From Botrytis cinerea B05.10 (taxonomy: Eukaryota; Ascomycota; Leotiomycetes; Helotiales; Sclerotiniaceae): DNA of 64,000 nt. This document shows positions 12,126-23,933 of this stretch, in pieces. Below the pieces are notes generated by a model that was not told where the DNA came from, did no database searches, and saw only the letters and a program-made list of their open reading frames with translations. Within the stretch, counting starts at the first letter, position 1. Each line of letters starts with the position of its first letter. Position numbers and translations under genes: made by a program. The DNA lies in contig NC_037312.1 in assembly GCF_000143535.2 (NCBI RefSeq), positions 124,001-188,000 on the forward strand. The letters run 5' to 3'.

Positions 12126-13348
12126 TGTGATGCGGGAAGAGTAATAGTCTCTTTGGCAGGTGTGTGAATGTGTAGGTAGTTTTGTGAGAGTTGGAGTTTT
12201 TGGACGAGTAGAAATCGATAATTTAAAGCAGATTAGGAGAAGTGATTATCGATCAATTCCAACTCCGTGGTTATAATGCGCCGATTTTATACTCGTAAAA
12301 GCCTAAAAATATGCACAATGATGACTAGTGGGACTTGTGGCTTTGTGTGACTGTCATAAGGTTATGGAAGGAAAAGAGAGACATATGGAAGATCGACTGG
12401 TAAAGTGGTGGCTGAGAGGCAGGTTAAGAACCCAAGGTAGAGGTCGTAGAGACACAAGATCTTTCGTCACCGCGTCGTCGTTGTATGCGTGGTTGTATGT
12501 GTAGAGTCGTTGCTCGATTGTGAAGCTGTCGATTAGCTGGATGGTTGACAATAGCTAAATGTGTCAGCGTGTGAACGAATGGCAGGACTTAATATATTGG
12601 AAACACGTAAGATCAACACTTCTCTCATAAGATAGTGCGCAGTTGCAGAGTTGTGTTCCCGATACTGAATGATTTCTTTGCCACACGAACAGACAGATAA
12701 AGATGACGATGAGATCATTTACCGGCATTTGAAGGATTACGAGTGCTCATGTCAAGGAATCACAATGGAGGGGAAGAGTGGAGGGCGTACACCGAGGGGT
12801 GGGAGGGGTAGAGAGGAATGGAGGGGAAAGAAAGTTGCAACGGAGCCTCGGGGTTTATTCACTCCGTCGCTCCCGGCGTTATCTTATCGCCCGCTCCAAC
12901 TTCTTATCGGTCTCTTATCCGACTCCCGATAAGACATCTTATCGATCAAAACCCGCAACCTGCCCTGGACATCAGAGCACTCTTAATTGTAAAGCTGTCC
13001 TCTTTGGTCCTTGCAAGGATTCACAACGTCAATCTTTTGGAAACCATCTACCATGTACAGAAGTGTCTAGAAAAAGATTACTTGTCAATAATTTTGTTTT
13101 ATTAAAATCAAATAGAAGAGAAGAGGTCTCGTTGTTCTATTTGCACAATTGAATTGTTGTCCTTAAGAATATTTGACTCGGAATCCTTGTGGACAGATTC
13201 TACGTCAGATATTTGAGGCAGGGCTATACTTTTTATACTCGAGTTCTATCTTCTTTCTTTGTCCTTATCCTCCCTCTTCCCCCCCTCTTAAATATATCTC
13301 ACCCCAATCGTTTATCCAGCAATTGAGGTTGCTACACCACAACATATA
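12126..13348. other. divergent intergenic region between GNAT and ER chaperone
   Basis: About 1.2 kb shared promoter space. No gene was recognised. The middle holds a GATA-site cluster (listed separately). Near the chaperone there is a TTTTTATACTC TATA-like stretch at about 13228, pyrimidine-rich leader DNA, and TACGTCAG at about 13201, whose complement CTGACGTA resembles CRE/UPRE-type bZIP sites. The bZIP reading is inference. Confidence 0.55.
12878..12943. promoter_or_regulatory. cluster of GATA-factor binding hexamers
   Basis: Within 66 bp there are four CTTATC (12883, 12903, 12914, 12938), one GATAAG (12928) and an adjacent GTTATC (12878). Another CTTATC lies at about 13264. Fungal GATA factors (nitrogen, iron and light regulators) bind HGATAR. 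The cluster lies about 0.4 kb upstream of the chaperone start and about 0.75 kb upstream of the divergent GNAT start. Function is inferred from site density only. Confidence 0.6.
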
Positions 13349-16300
13349 ATGGCTCTTTTGAAGAGTCCTTCTGGAAAGATCTTTTCTTCCCCAATCTTGT
13401 CCATATTATGTTTATTTTATATCTTCACCTCCACAGCATTGGCTGCATCGGCAGTCTTGGGTGTTGATCTCGGGACAGAATATATCAAGGCAGCTTTGGT
13501 GAAACCCGGCATTCCACTCGAAATCGTTCTCACGAAAGACTCTCGTCGCAAAGAAACATCCGCCGTAGCTTTCAAGCCCTCGAAAAACCCAGTCAGCGGA
13601 TCGTTCCCAGAACGAGTTTACGGTTCAGATGCGGTAGCTTTGGCTGCACGTTTCCCTGGAGATGTCTACCCTAACCTCAAGCCCCTCTTGGGATTGAAGA
13701 CGGAGAATGATCTCATCAAAGAATATGGAATTCGACACCCGGCCTTACAATTGGAGGCGGACAAGACACGAGGCACAGCAGCTTTCCGAAGCGGTGCATT
13801 TGCTGCAGATGAGCAGCCATGGTCCGTCGAGGAAATATTGGCCATGGAATTGCAGAGCATTCAAAAGAACGCCGAGGCTCTGGCAGGTAGCAGAGTCAAC
13901 GATTTAGTTATTACCGTCCCAGTCTTTTACACCACCGAGGAGAAGAGAGCTGTTCTTTTGGCGGCAGATTTGGCAGGTCTTCGAGTGTTGGAATTGATCA
14001 GTGATGGATTGGCTGTCGGTCTCAATTACGCTACCTCCCGAACTTTCCCAAGCATCAATGAGGGAGGAAAAGCCGAACACCACATGATTTTTGACATGGG
14101 TGCCGGATCTACAAAGGCTTCAATCTTGAAGTTCCAAGGACGAACCGTCAAGGACGTTGGAAAGTTCAACAAGACCATTCAAGAAGTAAAAGTCGTTAGC
14201 AGCGGATGGGATAGAACACTTGGAGGTGATGCTCTCAACGCTATCATCGTCGACGATATGATTGCGCAATTTGTCGAATCTCCCAAGGCACAAAAGGTAT
14301 CAGCAACTGCGGAGAAGGTCCAGGCTCATGGAAGAGCCGCTGCGAAATTGTGGAAGGAAGCCGAGCGTTTACGACAAATTCTCAGTGCCAATGCCAATAC
14401 TCAAGCTAGTTTCGAAGGACTTTACGAAGATGTTGACTTCAAATATAAGATTAGCCGAGCAGAGTTTGAAAAACTCGCCGAGGGTCATGCTGCTCGAGTT
14501 GGTACAGTCATTGAGAAGGCTTTAGATATTGCCAATCTTGAGATTCAGGATCTTGATTCTATTATTCTTCATGGAGGTGCTATCAGAACTCCATTTGTTC
14601 AGAAGGAGCTTGAGAAGATTGTTGGAGGTTCCGACAAGATTCGCACCAATGTCAACGCCGATGAAGCCGCGGTTTTTGGTGCTGGATTCAGAGGTGCTGG
14701 ACTCAGTCCTTCCTTCAGGGTCAAGGAAATTCGAAGTTACGATGGTGCTTCTTATGCTGCTGGTATCAAATACATCGATATTCACAAAAAGCCAAGGCAT
14801 ATGAGATTATACGAACCGACCACTAATGTTAATGCGGAGAAGGAATTTACTTTCGAAAATCATGAGGAATTCACTATTGATTTCTATCAACATGTTGCAT
14901 CATCCGAGAGAGTATCGCCAGGATCCGCAGAAAAGCAATTGAAAGCCATCACTACACAAAACTTGACAGAATCTGTAGAGCTTTTGAAAGAGAAACACAA
15001 TTGTGATAACAAGGATATCAGAGTTCATTTGAGCACTCGCGTTAGTCCTGTTAACGGTGAAATGGATATTGTGAAATTCGTTGTTGACTGTGAGGTTGAA
15101 GAGATAGAGAAGGAGAGTATGGTCGATAGTGTCAAGGGACTCTTCGGATTTGGAAAGAAAGATCAAGCACCATTAGAGGATGGTAAGGAATCTACAGACA
15201 GTTCTAGCGCCACCGAAAGCTCTACTACGTCTAAAAAAGCCACCTCATCGTCCAGCTCTAAATCCGCCTCCAAATCCGCATCCGCATCAGCCAAGGACAA
15301 GGAAGCCGCCAAGAGCAAGAAGACTTTGATTGTTATTCCATTGAAATATGAAACAGAACATAAAGGTCTTCCACAAGTTCCAGCTTCCGAAATCGCCAGA
15401 ATGAAAGATCGTATCGCTGCGTTTGATGATTCCGACCGATCCCGCCGTTTACGCGAAGAAGCTTTGAACCAATTAGAAGGATTTACATACAAGGCAAGAG
15501 ACTTCCTTGACAATGAAGAATTCATCGCCGCATCTACCGAAGCCGAACGTTCAGATCTAGAGACCAAATCTAAGGCGGCAAGTGAATGGATTTATTCTGG
15601 TGGTGCTGATGCATCTCGTGATGAACTCAAAGCCAAACTCAAGGAAATGAAAGACATCGTTACACCAATTCAAAAGCGAAGAGAAGAAGCCGCTGGCCGA
15701 CCTGAACATTTGAAATCTCTTAATGAAGCACTAGAGCAAACCAAATCATTCATTGCCGGTGTAAGAGAGCAAATCAAAAATGAAACAGAGGCTCATTCTT
15801 CCTTCAGCGCGTCTAGATCTAGCGCTTCAGCTAGCCCCGAAGCAACATCCACAGCCACTGTTGATGATTTCGCCGATCTTGAAGATGAAGATATTGCCGG
15901 TTCCGCTTCATCAACAGTAACTGCTCCTCCCGAAGAAGAAACCATGGATCCACCAGTCTACAAAGAATCCGATCTCGTAGCCCCTCAAGCACTTTTCGAT
16001 GACATCTCTAAATGGCTCTCCGAACTTGTTGCCCAACAAGAAAAACTCGCTGCTACAGCTGACCCCGTTCTTCTCATCAAAGATCTTGCCGAAAAGACCA
16101 AACAGCTTCAAGATATTGGTGTGGAACTTATCATGAAGAGTATGAAACAACCATACAAGACTAGCCGCAAGCCAACTTCCAAATCTGAGAAGAAGAAGTC
16201 CACAAAATCGAAATCAAAGACGAAGAAGAGTAAGAAGACTGGAACTGCAACTGCGGCTGAAGCAGATGCGACGATTGATTTAGGTTTCGGAGGACCAGAT

Positions 16301-16456
16301 GGAAAGGCTGGAAAGGGTGATGAAGGAACCGAGGGAAAACCTATTTTTAAGGTGGGGGAGAATGATGAGATGCCTAGTGAAGAACAGATTTTGGAAGCAA
16401 TTAGAAAGGCGAAGGATGGTGAAAAGGAAGAAAAGGTTAAGCATGAAGAATTGTAG
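13349..16456 (+). CDS. LHS1: ER-lumenal Hsp70-like chaperone, Lhs1/ORP150 (HYOU1) type
   Basis: Intronless 1035-aa member of the Hsp110/Grp170 branch of Hsp70. Its known role is nucleotide exchange factor and holdase for BiP/Kar2 in protein import and folding in the ER. A signal peptide covers about residues 1-33 (hydrophobic core SILCLFYIFTSTALA). The Hsp70 ATPase domain follows: phosphate-1 motif GVDLGTEY (38-45), phosphate-2 motif IFDMGAGSTKAS (about 247) and adenosine motif LHGGAIRTPF (about 406). The beta domain and a long helical C-terminus follow. They are interrupted by low-complexity Ser/Lys/Ala tracts (about 610-650 and 940-970), as in Grp170 proteins. The last four residues, HEEL, are a plausible variant of the HDEL retrieval signal. 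It faces the P450 gene tail to tail. Confidence 0.93.
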   Translation: MALLKSPSGKIFSSPILSILCLFYIFTSTALAASAVLGVDLGTEYIKAALVKPGIPLEIVLTKDSRRKETSAVAFKPSKNPVSGSFPERVYGSDAVALAARFPGDVYPNLKPLLGLKTENDLIKEYGIRHPALQLEADKTRGTAAFRSGAFAADEQPWSVEEILAMELQSIQKNAEALAGSRVNDLVITVPVFYTTEEKRAVLLAADLAGLRVLELISDGLAVGLNYATSRTFPSINEGGKAEHHMIFDMGAGSTKASILKFQGRTVKDVGKFNKTIQEVKVVSSGWDRTLGGDALNAIIVDDMIAQFVESPKAQKVSATAEKVQAHGRAAAKLWKEAERLRQILSANANTQASFEGLYEDVDFKYKISRAEFEKLAEGHAARVGTVIEKALDIANLEIQDLDSIILHGGAIRTPFVQKELEKIVGGSDKIRTNVNADEAAVFGAGFRGAGLSPSFRVKEIRSYDGASYAAGIKYIDIHKKPRHMRLYEPTTNVNAEKEFTFENHEEFTIDFYQHVASSERVSPGSAEKQLKAITTQNLTESVELLKEKHNCDNKDIRVHLSTRVSPVNGEMDIVKFVVDCEVEEIEKESMVDSVKGLFGFGKKDQAPLEDGKESTDSSSATESSTTSKKATSSSSSKSASKSASASAKDKEAAKSKKTLIVIPLKYETEHKGLPQVPASEIARMKDRIAAFDDSDRSRRLREEALNQLEGFTYKARDFLDNEEFIAASTEAERSDLETKSKAASEWIYSGGADASRDELKAKLKEMKDIVTPIQKRREEAAGRPEHLKSLNEALEQTKSFIAGVREQIKNETEAHSSFSASRSSASASPEATSTATVDDFADLEDEDIAGSASSTVTAPPEEETMDPPVYKESDLVAPQALFDDISKWLSELVAQQEKLAATADPVLLIKDLAEKTKQLQDIGVELIMKSMKQPYKTSRKPTSKSEKKKSTKSKSKTKKSKKTGTATAAEADATIDLGFGGPDGKAGKGDEGTEGKPIFKVGENDEMPSEEQILEAIRKAKDGEKEEKVKHEEL

Positions 16457-17094
16457 ATTAGTTAGATAGATTTGTATAGATGCTATTAAGTAACTTGCAT
16501 CTAGGAGAGTATCTAGTTGATTGTTTGTATGCGAGATAAGATGAGGCTATAGGAATCCATACTAAAATATACTAAATTTGTTACTTCAGTTATTCGATTC
16601 GATTACACTTCAAGCGTTTGCATTGCGTTGTCATTTTTGTTTTCGTTCTTGTTCTTTAGAAATAAAAGTTGAGAAAAGAAGATATTTTTCGAGCTATTTA
16701 CATTTATATATAGCTTCTCATGTATATCTATCTAGCTTCTCGAGATGTATGTGATGTGATGTGATATCAATCAGTATTCCATCTCATCTCATTTCATGTC
16801 TAAGTGATAGATGGATGGATGGATGAGTGTTTGAATCTCTAACCTCTAACCCGTGAATAGATAGTAGGTATCTACGCAAATATAACAGTACAGTACAGCA
16901 TAGCTTTTGGGATCTTTGTTACTCGGATAGGTAGGTAGGTAGTAAGTAGTGGGTAGATGAGGAGATGGGAATGGGCGAGGTGTACTGGTGGCGTGTGGAT
17001 ACGTGAAATGGGAATGGGAATGGGAATTGGAAGGAAATGGAAATGTCTGTATATATGTATATATTATATGAGTAGTATTTGAGTATTGCATATT

Positions 17095-17173
17095 TATTTT
17101 TTATTTTTTATTTTTTATTTTTTGTTTTTTGTTTTTTGTTTTTTGTTTTTTGTTTTTTGTTTTTTATTTTTTC
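17095..17173. repeat. T6R heptamer ladder
   Basis: About eleven tandem TTTTTT units, each followed by A or G. The A-type units sit at the ends and the G-type units form the core. In noncoding DNA 3' of both convergent genes. Confidence 0.85.
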
Positions 17174-17480
17174 GAAATAATTTACTTGCATTTATATTTA
17201 CATTTAGTCTATATCTTCATTTCTCATTTCTCATTTCTCATTTCTCGTTTCTTGTCTTACATACTGCAGTAACCTAGACGCTGCTACCAATACCAATACC
17301 AATACCAAATCTCCAGATTGGGATTCGGATTCGGATCAAGCTCGCCGCTCGCTAGAATCGATCTACTAGTCTTCACTCCAAGGTTTTTCTTTTATCCCAA
17401 TTGTAAGATTAGCTTCTTAGATATACTAATCCGATTCAATCCAATTCAAGTCAACTCAACTCAACTCAATTCAACTTATA

Positions 17481-17532
17481 GGAGGGGAGGAGAGGAGAGG
17501 AGAGGAGAGGAGAGGAGAGGAGAGGAGAGGAG
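17481..17532. repeat. GGAGA pentamer repeat
   Basis: About nine tandem GGAGA/GAGAG pentamers, strictly purine on the plus strand. Such tracts can form triplex DNA; no role is evident here. Confidence 0.85.
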
Positions 17533-18008
17533 TCATGGCTACAATTATAATATAATCCTTGGATACCCCCTTCCCAAAATCGTCAAAAGACTTAAAGACT
17601 TAAATATGCTACTCGAAACTCACAGTTCCAGATTCCGGACTCTGGACTCTGGACTCTGGACTCCTATTTCTAGTCTGATATGCGATATCGGTAGGAGGGA
17701 GCATTATCCATCCATCTATACTACATAATCTCATAATGAATTTTCAAAAATCCGAATTTTTTTGCTTTGTGATATGTGTATGTGCTTGTTTGTGTGTATG
17801 TGTATTTAAAGCCTCACCTCACCTGTATAGCTGTCTTAAAAGTTGCTTGCGTGAGTATCTAGTTTGTTTCCTTGTTGTGATTTTACATACTGTTTGTTTT
17901 TTTGTTTGTACAACTCGATGTAAAATCATTCACTTCCTCTGTCTTTCTCATCTCCAGCTCCGTCTTATACTCTTCCTCTTTCCCTACATGATCATCCCCA
18001 TCCCCCTC

Positions 18009-20542
18009 CTATCCATACTTCACCCTCACACCACCCCTTCCCACCTCGGAAAACGGCAAAAACAAATCCCTCTTCACCTCCACATCTCTCCTGTCCGTCT
18101 CCACCAACTCCTGTACTTCATATCTCCTAAAGATGGTCGCGAGCGTGAGTAAGATTTCGGCTTTGGCGAGGTTGATGCCTGCGCAAGAGCGCGATCCTTT
18201 GCCGAAAGCGACGAGGTATTTCTCGAGTGATTTGTCGGGGGTGAGGGGGGTGGAAGGGGAATTGTTGGAGTGGGTGAGCCAGCGGTAGGGATTGAATGTC
18301 AGAGGCGAGGAGAAAATATCGGGGTTTTGATGTATGTGGACTGAGGTCATTGAGACGGGTGTCTAGATGAGGTTAGCATTTCGTTTCCGCTCAGGACTAT
18401 ATTTGAGTTCGTGAAAAGATACGTAATCTAGAGGGCTTTCCTCGGAGACAAAAAAGTGCCGGAAGGGAGAAATTGCGAGAATACGTACACCAGCGGGAAT
18501 CTCCCACTCTTGATACATCATAACTTCATAAGGCGAAATGCGAGGAAGACGAGTTGATATACCATAAGAAAGTCTATTTGAGTATATTAGTTAGCGTGAG
18601 TTCTCCAAGTATACACGATGCACCTCGAGAAGTGGAAAAGGGCAAGGGAGGGAATATATACCTCAAACCTTCATTAGCAACAGCATTCAAAAATGGAAGA
18701 CCCTCAAGATCTTTCAAACAAGCTCTTGCGTCTCTATCTTGCATAACTGATTTTAATTCCTCTCTCAAGGTTTTCAGATGTTGTGGATTATCGAGGAGAT
18801 GGAAATGTGTGTTCTATAATTTGGCATGTTAGTAGATTGGACATTTATTTTCTGCCTACTAGATTCTTTCTTCCTTCCCCTTTCCATATTCTCAATGACT
18901 AGATATATCAGAAGGAAGATTATCTTACAGTCAACATATTAGACACTGTATCGCTTCCAGCTCCAACTAGTACAAAAGCCTCTTCAAACAATCTATCGAA
19001 TTCTTTTTCTGAAGGAGGAATTTCGTCAGATTCAAGAATTGCATGAACAATTGTTCCTTCGATTCCATTGCCTTTATCAGGATCGAATTTGTAGTTGCCA
19101 TCGAGGATATTCTTGGTGTCTACTTCAATTGCCTAGATGAACATGATGTGTTAGATATGTATTTTCTCTTGTCTCGGCTGTGGAAGAGAAGTGGAAGCAA
19201 AAAAGGGGAAGGTGGTAGGAAATACTAACCTTGCGAAAATCCATGAGCATGGCAAAACCAGGCTTGGTGATCTTTAAGAACCATCTGGGAAGTCCTAGAG
19301 AGATGGGTAGGAGCATGGGAAATTGTGTTAGGAGATGGCCTAATTTGACTGTCTCGGCTATGGTTTCGACCCAGAGGGGTGAGAAATTGGGAGAGTCAAG
19401 ATGATTCCAGGAACGATTGAGTGCGTACTGTGTATAAGGATTAGTTTCATGAGTTATTTTGAGTTTTGTGAAGAAGTAAGTGTATAAATAGAAGAAATGA
19501 AACATTCGAGGCAGCATAGAAGTAAACAAACCAGAGTAATAACATCAGTACTAAAACACTGATACACAATTCTCATATCCAACTTCTCTCCCTTTTCCCT
19601 AAACTCTTCAATTCTTCCACATAACTTATCAAGCATATCAAGCAACATAGGTTCCAGTTTCTTGATCGTTTGCTTTGATAGATATTTATTGAGAGCAGCG
19701 CGTCGTTCTCGATGAAGTTTATGATCTACACTTCCGAAAGCTGAACCGGGAAGTTGGAATCGATCGAGGAAGTAGGCATACTTGTGACGAACTTTGTGTT
19801 GGGAATATAGTTCTTCATAGAAGGCGGGGTCGTAGACGTGGAGTTGATGAGGAGAGATGCGGATAATGGGACCTGGGGATGTTAGTTTGTTGTATGAGGA
19901 GATGTGAATGGAAAGATTGTGATAAATATGAGAGCTTGGAGATATATAGTCGTGTTGAGAGATATTGGAAGTGGAAATAAAAGAGCAGCATGAATATATA
20001 AACATGAATACATGATTGAAAGAAACAGGAATCCAATAATATGACGCCAAAAGTGTGAGAAACCAATACGCAACAACTAATAAGAGATATAAACAGCAAC
20101 AATTTGTTCATCTAACACGAAAACCCACAAGAAAATCGAAAAGACATACCATAAACCTCATGCAACTCTCTGATCTTGAAAGTAAGTTGTCCATCACAAC
20201 AAACATCGTAGTAGAACTCGTACCTACATCAACCCATATGTTAGTAAATCTCAAAGATCTAAACCCTCAAACTTCCTCTTTTGCAAATATACCACAATGG
20301 GCAAATTTTCTCTCCCTTGAGGAACTTCTTCTTGCCACTCCTAATCCTATTCTAGGAGCCCCAGGCCTTGAGATATCAAGAATATCAACATACCAAAGAC
20401 TTGCTGCCGCCAATTTAGGACCTGGAAACTTTGCCAAAGGACTAAAATAAAGTCGATAAACCACCAATGTGACCTGGTATACCAGAAACGTCGTGACGAG
20501 AATCAAGAGCGAATGCTCCATTAACGGTTGGAGAACTCCCAT
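18009..20542 (-). CDS. cytochrome P450 monooxygenase (eight exons)
   Basis: Microsomal P450 of 518 aa. Exons on the minus strand: 20542-20394, 20223-20150, 19872-19532, 19427-19230, 19132-18929, 18813-18662, 18573-18489 and 18362-18009. All joins keep phase and use GT...AG. The N-terminal anchor [20 protein letters not shown] is followed by the proline hinge [14 protein letters not shown]. The I-helix oxygen-binding motif is AGSDT (312-316), ExxR is EGLR (370-373), the PERF-like motif is FNPYRW, and the heme loop is [10 protein letters not shown] with Cys461 as thiolate ligand. The SLWYEFYYDV start resembles fungal P450s often annotated as trichodiene-oxygenase-like, which act in terpene or other secondary metabolism. 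No terpene synthase is nearby, so the substrate is open. In-frame ATGs lie upstream of 20542; I chose the one just before the anchor. Confidence 0.9.
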
Positions 20543-22560
20543 CGTTTGGAGATATAGAGATCCCTTCCGTTGCGTGTCTTTTGTCTGGATTGAAGATGCT
20601 GTTGACGAACTTAATATACTCAAAGACGAAGGACTCCTTATTGTAGTTGCCGTAGCAGTTATATCCTTCAGCCGTAGGAGAGAATTGAAGCATCCCCAAT
20701 ATAAAATTGAAGTTATCTTAATACAACAAGACCCCACAGCCGAGAAGAGTGAATCCATGATTTGAAAGCTGACCGAGGAAGACGTATAATCGAGGCGGAT
20801 GAGTTGGCAAGGTTGAACAAAAATTGAAGTATTCACTCTCATCTATCAAACTGTTGATCGTCAACTCTGCCCGGCCACAGAGATACTGTCAATAAACAAA
20901 ATCCATTCTTCTCTCAAATTCACTCAGAAATATATCTCATCTCAAAAACACCGCTTCAATCAACTTCGACGTCTATATATTTTCATCATCATTTCCCAGA
21001 GCGAGTAATGTCAATGATGTAAAGTAATATGATAGTCTTAATATTGAAACCTCAAGCACACCATTGTGACGAAAAAAGGTAAGAGCGAAGCAAACGCAAA
21101 TCACAATCATCAAATCAAAGTCTTCTGAAACAACACATATCAGATTCGGGAATCAATAATATGTATATATATACCAATATACCAATATGAATACAAACAA
21201 GAACACGAATACCACGACTCAAACCATCCATCTCACCAATCCAATCCAATGCAATCCGTACCCCACAATCCCAGTCGAGTGATCGACTTGTGTTTCTTCT
21301 TTTACCACATTCGTATCACCAATATCGATATATATCCCAGCCATACGACCATGAGACTCAAAACACCACACGCATCTCCGATCTTCACTTCTTCAAGCAT
21401 CGCAGCCACAATACGCAAACACGAATGCTCATCCAATGATTCATTCCGGGAAAGTGAAGGAGGACAAACATAGAAATGTCCCGTCTCATTGGTACTACGT
21501 TGGCTTATCTTGGCACTTGTCCCGAGTAGAATGAAGAAATTTCTTCAACCCTTCAATCAAATGCTGGGTTGCAGGATGCGTACATGTGTACGCGTGTGCA
21601 TATACATACGTATATACATACATGCAGGTATGAGATCTTGCGGACAATTCTATTTGGGTCTCTCTCATATTGATATTCTCATTCGTCCTCCATACATATG
21701 GAGTGTGATTTTCAGTTCCCCATGCGAACATGGCTGCTCGGCTAATTGAAGCTTCCACCCCGTCGGTAGCACAATGACTAGGAATAATCTTGGCGATGTC
21801 CCGAGAACTTTGGGATATTGGTTGGGAGGTGTGAATGAAGATATGGTTTGTTGGGGGATAATATAACCTTAATTTATATTTCCTCAGCCACGATGATGTA
21901 TCTTTTTCTATGGGCATGGGATGAATGTGTGAAGAGGGAAGAGGGAAGAGGGAAGAATAGAGGATTTAGAATAGAGATGTCATTATTCTCAAATTGAAGA
22001 ATAGGGGTGAAATCTAATATCAACCAAAAAGAAAATGAGTCACTAGCCAAATTCACAAAATATCATCCATCACTTACTCGCTACTTATTAATACCTCCAT
22101 TCTCAAATCGATATCCATACCTCAATACCTCAATATCCAATCCCAAACATACATAAACAGATCTCGATCTATCCACTCTTTCTCCCACATACATACATAC
22201 ATACATACATCTACACGTGGAGAATCCAATCCAATGTCGTGCAACACACCCAACACAATTTATGCAACTCAGCTGCACACACACCCACACCCACATCTAC
22301 ACATATATACATACACATATCCATAGATCAACCCAACATCCTCCAAATCAACCCAACAAACAAAATCATACGATCTTCCATATCCGTCGTGATATCGAAG
22401 AAGTGAAACATATTTCTGAAGGTTTTCTCGGTTCTGGTTTTCCTTTTACATTTCTGATTGTAGATAGTTGGATAGAGAGTATATATCTAAAACAGAGAGA
22501 GAGAGAGAGAAACAGAGAGAGAGCTACATAAGTACTCCACCACGCAAAAAATCCCTCCAA

Positions 22561-22575
22561 CCCCCCCCCCCCCCC
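22561..22575. repeat. poly(C) tract
   Basis: Fifteen C residues preceded by a run of (GA) dinucleotides at about 22495-22523. Confidence 0.9.
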
Positions 22576-22632
22576 AAAAACGGGATGAAGTGAGTGAGCG
22601 AGTAATGCAAGCAAGCATCCACACATCAGCCA

Positions 22633-22682
22633 TTCCAACTTCCACCTTCCAACTTCCACCTTCCAACTTCCACCTTCCAACC
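22633..22682. repeat. 14-bp minisatellite
   Basis: Just over three tandem copies of a 14-bp unit of the form CCAACTTCCACCTT, pyrimidine-rich with regularly spaced AA. Confidence 0.85.
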
Positions 22683-22749
22683 TCTAGTCGCGCGTGAATA
22701 TATCATGTTACTTCTACTTCCACATCTTGTTCTCTGCTCGTGCTAAATT

Positions 22750-22797
<48 letters not shown>
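22750..22797. repeat. compound (AT)n(GT)n microsatellite
   Basis: About twelve AT dinucleotides run directly into about twelve GT dinucleotides. Confidence 0.95.
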
Positions 22798-23027
22798 ATG
22801 TATGATGTATAATGCAACATCATAGCATAGCATAGCATAGCTTTAAATTTTACATTTCGACTTTTTATATATTACTACCTAGTCAATACCATTCACACCA
22901 TCCACACCATCCACGCCTAAAAAAACAAACCCCCTATATCAACTCCCAACTCCCAACTCCCCAAACAAATACTATACCACATCTCACATCCTATATCTTC
23001 CAACTAAAATAGAAGATATTTATATAC

Positions 23028-23204
<177 letters not shown>

Positions 23205-23933
23205 GATATATTCTATCCCCCATCTCCCATTCCCATTCCCATTTCCATTCCCATTCCCGCTTCTATCTCCCTTATCTCATTTCACAAGCTAATTATCATT
23301 ATTTCAAGAATTCCTTATTTCCTAATCTACCCAACTATCTACTCAATTATCTACAAACTATCTACCCAACTATCCTTTTGCATGGCTTTTCTTAAACCTC
23401 AAATCCATATTCATTTCACCAAGTCGTTGTATCAAAGAAAATATCAGCAGATATAAAGAGTGAAGAAACAAGTAAAGAAAAAGAAACACTTTTATAAACT
23501 CTTAATGAATAGTTCAATTACATAACAAGATAATAATAACTCCGTGTAATATATACATTATGTATAGCATAATAATCATATCCGTGTAGGCTTGCCGATA
23601 TACCCTCCACCTCTACCCCTTAAAATATTTTCAACGAATGCCGCCCAAAAATACCTCGTTAGACCTAGGATGTGATCACCTAGAATGAGACTGGATAATA
23701 TCAACATGTATAGAACTATATTTTGCTCATCCCCTTTCTTCCGTGGCCACACCCATTCAACCTTTCTGTATTTTCCAATCATCAGCCCATCATCGTATAC
23801 GTCATGTGAGCCATGTAAAGACCTAAAATTCGTTTCCACCTCATGGATACTGCTTATACACCTTCTGTTGCTCCTGCTCTTTTGAACAATGATAAAATCA
23901 AAATAACCTCCCAATATATACCCAAAGCCTTAC

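Larger units (their letters stand above)
16457..18008. other. convergent intergenic region, simple-sequence rich
   Basis: 1.55 kb between the stops of the chaperone and the P450. It contains T-rich, GA-rich and short tandem tracts (two listed separately). No gene was recognised; open frames here are translations of low-complexity DNA. Confidence 0.65.
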
